Assembly (NCBI GenBank): GCA_028281205.1
Contig: JANQKJ010000175.1
Span: 1-6,800, forward strand
DNA length: 6,800 nt
From: Gammaproteobacteria bacterium
GTDB taxonomy: Bacteria > Pseudomonadota > Gammaproteobacteria > UBA4575
Reading direction: 5' to 3'
Positions 5,254-6,800 of the stretch are shown one piece after another. The translations under genes were made by a program, and so were the position numbers. The first letter of the stretch is position 1. Each line of letters opens with the position of its first letter. The notes under the pieces are model-generated. The model was not told where the DNA came from and ran no database searches. It saw only the letters and a program-made list of their open reading frames with translations.

Positions 5254-5255
5254 CG

Positions 5256-5687
5256 CTATTCTCTTAATACTAATGCATTAACTAGAATTGGTACTATAGC
5301 CAATGAGCGGCCCTGCTGATTGGCTGTGACTATATATGCGTTAGTCAATGCCTGCGCTTGAATCGGTGCCCCAGAAATAGAACAGCTATGCCCGTCTTTT
5401 GTGACGGCTACTTGCAAACCCTGGGGCAAATCAAAGCCATCACAATAAAGCAATTGCTTGCCTCCGTGGTTTTCAAGTCGTAGTGCTTTAATGGCTGAGT
5501 ATTTAGTCAGTGTCACACCATCCACACTTAATAGCTTTGGCTGATCTAAAGCTGACGCTGATACTTGCTGCGTCCAATAGATACATTGCTTGCGCACAAA
5601 TGTCGTTGCATAGTCCTTAAAGGGCTGGCTTGTGAGAATAAGCAATATACTGAACCCAAACACGACTACGTAAGCGACTAATTTCAT
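5256..5687 (-). CDS. Small membrane-anchored protein of unknown function
   Basis: I do not recognise this 143-residue protein. It begins MKLVAYVVVFGFSILLILTSQ, a single hydrophobic helix (about 3-20) acting as signal anchor or uncleaved signal. The rest is polar and likely periplasmic. It has three cysteines (35, 82, 102), of which YCDGFDLPQG and HSCSISG might form a disulfide. The end (AIVPILVNALVLRE) is hydrophobic but short. The full frame is open without better starts, and no Shine-Dalgarno sequence precedes ATG 5687. A candidate -10 (TATATT, complement of 5698-5703) and -35-like TTAACT (complement of 5722-5727) sit 18 bases apart inside the two inverted repeats. This suggests control by the divergent regulator. 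It could be a phage-like or other accessory protein, but there is no direct sign of that. Confidence 0.65.
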   Translation of the reverse strand: MKLVAYVVVFGFSILLILTSQPFKDYATTFVRKQCIYWTQQVSASALDQPKLLSVDGVTLTKYSAIKALRLENHGGKQLLYCDGFDLPQGLQVAVTKDGHSCSISGAPIQAQALTNAYIVTANQQGRSLAIVPILVNALVLRE

Positions 5688-5694
5688 GATTAAT

Positions 5695-5709
5695 GATAAT
5701 ATAATTATC
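5695..5709. repeat. Inverted repeat 1, candidate operator
   Basis: GATAATATAATTATC has perfect six-base arms, GATAAT and ATTATC, around ATA. It shares 12 of 15 bases with repeat 2, centred 24 bases away. It overlaps the candidate -10 of the minus-strand gene. A Fur-box reading is possible because of GATAAT, but the arm spacing does not fit the 7-1-7 Fur consensus. Confidence 0.5.
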
Positions 5710-5718
5710 TTAATATTA

Positions 5719-5733
5719 GATAGTTAAATTATC
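5719..5733. repeat. Inverted repeat 2, candidate operator
   Basis: GATAGTTAAATTATC keeps the outer GATA/TATC and inner AATTATC of repeat 1 but has an imperfect left arm. It overlaps the -35-like element of the minus-strand gene and ends 36 bases before the regulator ATG at 5770. Paired 15-bp palindromes beside a Cro/C1-type gene are the usual form of an autoregulatory operator pair. Confidence 0.5.
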
Positions 5734-5769
5734 GTACATCTCCAATGATATCAATACTATCCTTGGCAG

Positions 5770-6123
5770 ATGTCGACCATCGCCGAAAGAATCACTTACG
5801 CCAGGAAAGCACGCGGTCTCTCTCAAGAGCTGTTGGCAGAACGTATGCGTATCTCACGCGGTGCTTGTGGTCATTGGGAACGTGGCAAGGCATTACCCAG
5901 CACGGAACACTTAACTGAGCTCGCTTCGATTTTAAATGTGAGACTGGACTGGTTGATGACCGGACAAGGCAGCATGGAGGCTATCCAGCAAATATCTGAA
6001 GCCTCCGAAGCTGAGTACTCAATTGCATTTGACGACGAAGAAACCAAAGAAGTTGCACAACGTTATTATCGTCTCTCGAAAAAGAAACGCCAGATTATTT
6101 TAGATCTACTACGTGAGCTCTAA
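5770..6123 (+). CDS. Cro/C1-type (XRE family) helix-turn-helix regulator
   Basis: This 117-residue protein carries an HTH_3 domain at about residues 4-64. It contains RITYARKARGLSQELLAERM, then ISRGACGHWERGKALPS as recognition helix and turn, then LTELASILNVRLDWLMTG. The rest is a short acidic linker (SEASEAEYSIAFDDEETKE) and a basic-amphipathic helix RYYRLSKKKRQIILDLLREL that may dimerise. No LexA/C1 peptidase Ser-Lys motif or metabolite-binding domain is present, so it is not a self-cleaving repressor. ATG 5770 has only a weak GG upstream. Divergent to a small membrane protein with two palindromes between, it probably controls both. Such genes occur in phages and toxin-antitoxin loci, but no partner toxin or integrase is visible; a stand-alone chromosomal regulator is most likely. 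Confidence 0.9.
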   Translation: MSTIAERITYARKARGLSQELLAERMRISRGACGHWERGKALPSTEHLTELASILNVRLDWLMTGQGSMEAIQQISEASEAEYSIAFDDEETKEVAQRYYRLSKKKRQIILDLLREL

Positions 6124-6169
6124 TCACAAAATTTGCAGTCTATATCGTTGCTACTAAACAAAAAAATAT

Positions 6170-6490
6170 CTAATACTCTATATCCCCCAGAGGACGCTTA
6201 AAAGTATATCTTGCAGGCTCATAGACAAGACTTTCGCGCACCTCAGCCTCATTACCTCCAAGCAAACTAAATGGCAATGAAACGACATACACAGCTGACC
6301 CTGCCACTGTTGTCACCAGACCCACTGGCCTAAGCACCACCGCGTCTAATACCATCTTTTCACCGCTGGAAAGAATTTCTCTGTTGGAATGGGAATAACT
6401 ACTATCACGCTCTGCATACACAGCATTGCTAATCAAGGATACAAAAATCCCCACCATAAGCAGTTTGTGTCGAGTCTTGTTCATATTCAT
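6170..6490 (-). CDS. Conserved small exported protein, unknown function
   Basis: With the ATG at 6488-6490 the protein has 106 residues. The frame extends to 6520 (116 residues), and another ATG lies at 6484. AGGAT lies about nine bases upstream of 6490, and MNMNKTRHK is a proper positively charged signal start. The signal peptide ends SNAVYA at about 26. A second hydrophobic stretch, VLRPVGLVTTVAGSAVYVVSLPFSLLGG (52-79, a membrane segment), is followed by ESLVYEPARYTFKRPLGD. I recognise the combination of RPVG, a hydrophobic stretch, LGGN and PARYTFKRPLG from small gammaproteobacterial proteins of unknown function, sometimes loosely labelled as multidrug transporter, a label the sequence does not support. 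It ends 46 bases past the regulator's stop, convergent with it. Confidence 0.75.
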   Translation of the reverse strand: MNMNKTRHKLLMVGIFVSLISNAVYAERDSSYSHSNREILSSGEKMVLDAVVLRPVGLVTTVAGSAVYVVSLPFSLLGGNEAEVRESLVYEPARYTFKRPLGDIEY

Positions 6491-6616
6491 ATCAACTTCA
6501 TCCTGTAAAACCATTAACATAGTAACGTCATTCGCAAGTATTATCTCATATTCTGCTAACTGCTAACCGCCATTGGAACAACTAACACTTCAAATCATAC
6601 TCTGGAAAATAATCTA

Positions 6617-6625
6617 TGCCATAAT
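6617..6625 (+). promoter_or_regulatory. Extended -10 promoter for the exported DsrE-like gene
   Basis: TGC-CATAAT fits the extended -10 form TGn-TATAAT with one mismatch. It would start transcription near 6632, about 23 bases before ATG 6655. No convincing -35 was seen, which extended -10 promoters can tolerate. The rest of the 6491-6616 gap shows only a tandem TGCTAAC pair (6554-6567). Confidence 0.4.
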
Positions 6626-6654
6626 TTACAACTTAGTAACTTAAGGAACACTTT

Positions 6655-6800
6655 ATGGCTCTAGCACGCATATTTTCATTCACTATATTACTTCTATTTT
6701 TACCACTGTTCCTAACGACACATGCACTAGCGGAAAAAACCAATGACGCAGATGCACTAAAAGGCATTGAAACCGGCAAAGTGGTTTGGGATGTCACGCT
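6655..6800 (+). CDS. Exported DsrE-like protein, N-terminal part (cut by window edge)
   Basis: Too short for most callers, this frame starts at ATG 6655 with AAGGAA (6643-6648) six bases upstream and is open to the window end (48 codons). It begins MALARIFSFTILLLFLPLFL, a classic signal peptide ending THALA before EKTNDADALKGIETGK, then VVWDVTL. The segment ALKGIETGKVVWDVTL resembles the first strand of exported DsrE/DsrF-like proteins, which bind sulfur on a cysteine further along, outside this window. The signal peptide and start are well supported; the family assignment rests on about 15 residues and is tentative. If right, it is a second sulfur-relay relative in the window besides the DsrC-like protein. 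Confidence 0.55.
   Translation, partial: MALARIFSFTILLLFLPLFLTTHALAEKTNDADALKGIETGKVVWDVT

Noticed and set aside
5688..5710. Fur box over the GATAAT repeats
   Set aside because: The arms are spaced three bases apart rather than one, and the neighbouring second repeat with an adjacent HTH gene fits a dedicated repressor better; not excluded.
5770..6123. Antitoxin or prophage repressor
   Set aside because: No toxin-like partner, integrase, attachment repeat or phage gene is visible; the neighbour on the minus strand is a membrane-anchored protein.
6554..6567. Tandem TGCTAAC-TGCTAAC direct repeat
   Set aside because: Only two seven-base copies, with no relation to a promoter or known site; likely chance or slippage.

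Overview
The window reads as gammaproteobacterial chromosome of low to moderate GC, densely packed. The evidence is the prfA-prmC housekeeping order, an NsrR with its class of operator, a near-perfect CRP-type site, TTGACA/TATAAT promoters and lipoprotein/outer-membrane protein signals. I cannot name the genus. Two DsrC/DsrE-type sulfur-relay relatives hint at a sulfur- or methyl-compound-using aquatic lineage, but that is inference. No RNA gene, CRISPR array, insertion sequence or attachment site is visible, and no stretch over 300 bases lacks a gene.

Layout. (1) 1-1262, plus strand: the tail of prfA (release factor 1), then prmC (which methylates release factors), then a DsrC/TusE-family protein whose start overlaps the prmC stop. 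It keeps a cysteine at the inner position but lacks the usual penultimate one. (2) 1263-1526: a 264-base intergenic region with a strong sigma-70 promoter and a TGTGA-N6-TCACA site. (3) 1527-4377, plus strand: a tight four-gene operon of exported TlpA-like thioredoxin, small Cys/Gly-tailed lipoprotein (DUF4266), outer-membrane beta-barrel protein (DUF3570) and ApbE-like FMN transferase. Spacings are 2-9 bases, so the four probably act together in an envelope redox process of unknown purpose. (4) 4374-5253: nsrR on the minus strand and a group-1 truncated haemoglobin on the plus strand, divergent, with two NsrR-type operators over the shared promoter region. This is a compact nitric-oxide sensing and detoxification pair. 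(5) 5256-6123: a small membrane-anchored protein of unknown function, divergent from a Cro/C1-type regulator. Between them lie two near-identical 15-bp inverted repeats that look like its operators. (6) 6170-6800: a small exported protein with a conserved C-terminal segment (minus strand), divergent from the start of an exported DsrE-like protein cut by the window edge.

The most interesting part is the TlpA-DUF4266-DUF3570-ApbE operon. The barrel protein carries two SGAS/SGAT tetrapeptides that resemble the motif ApbE modifies with FMN. The ApbE itself has no export signal and lacks the usual acidic residue in its metal-binding C-terminal motif. The second most interesting is the duplicated NsrR operator arrangement, which can be read base by base.
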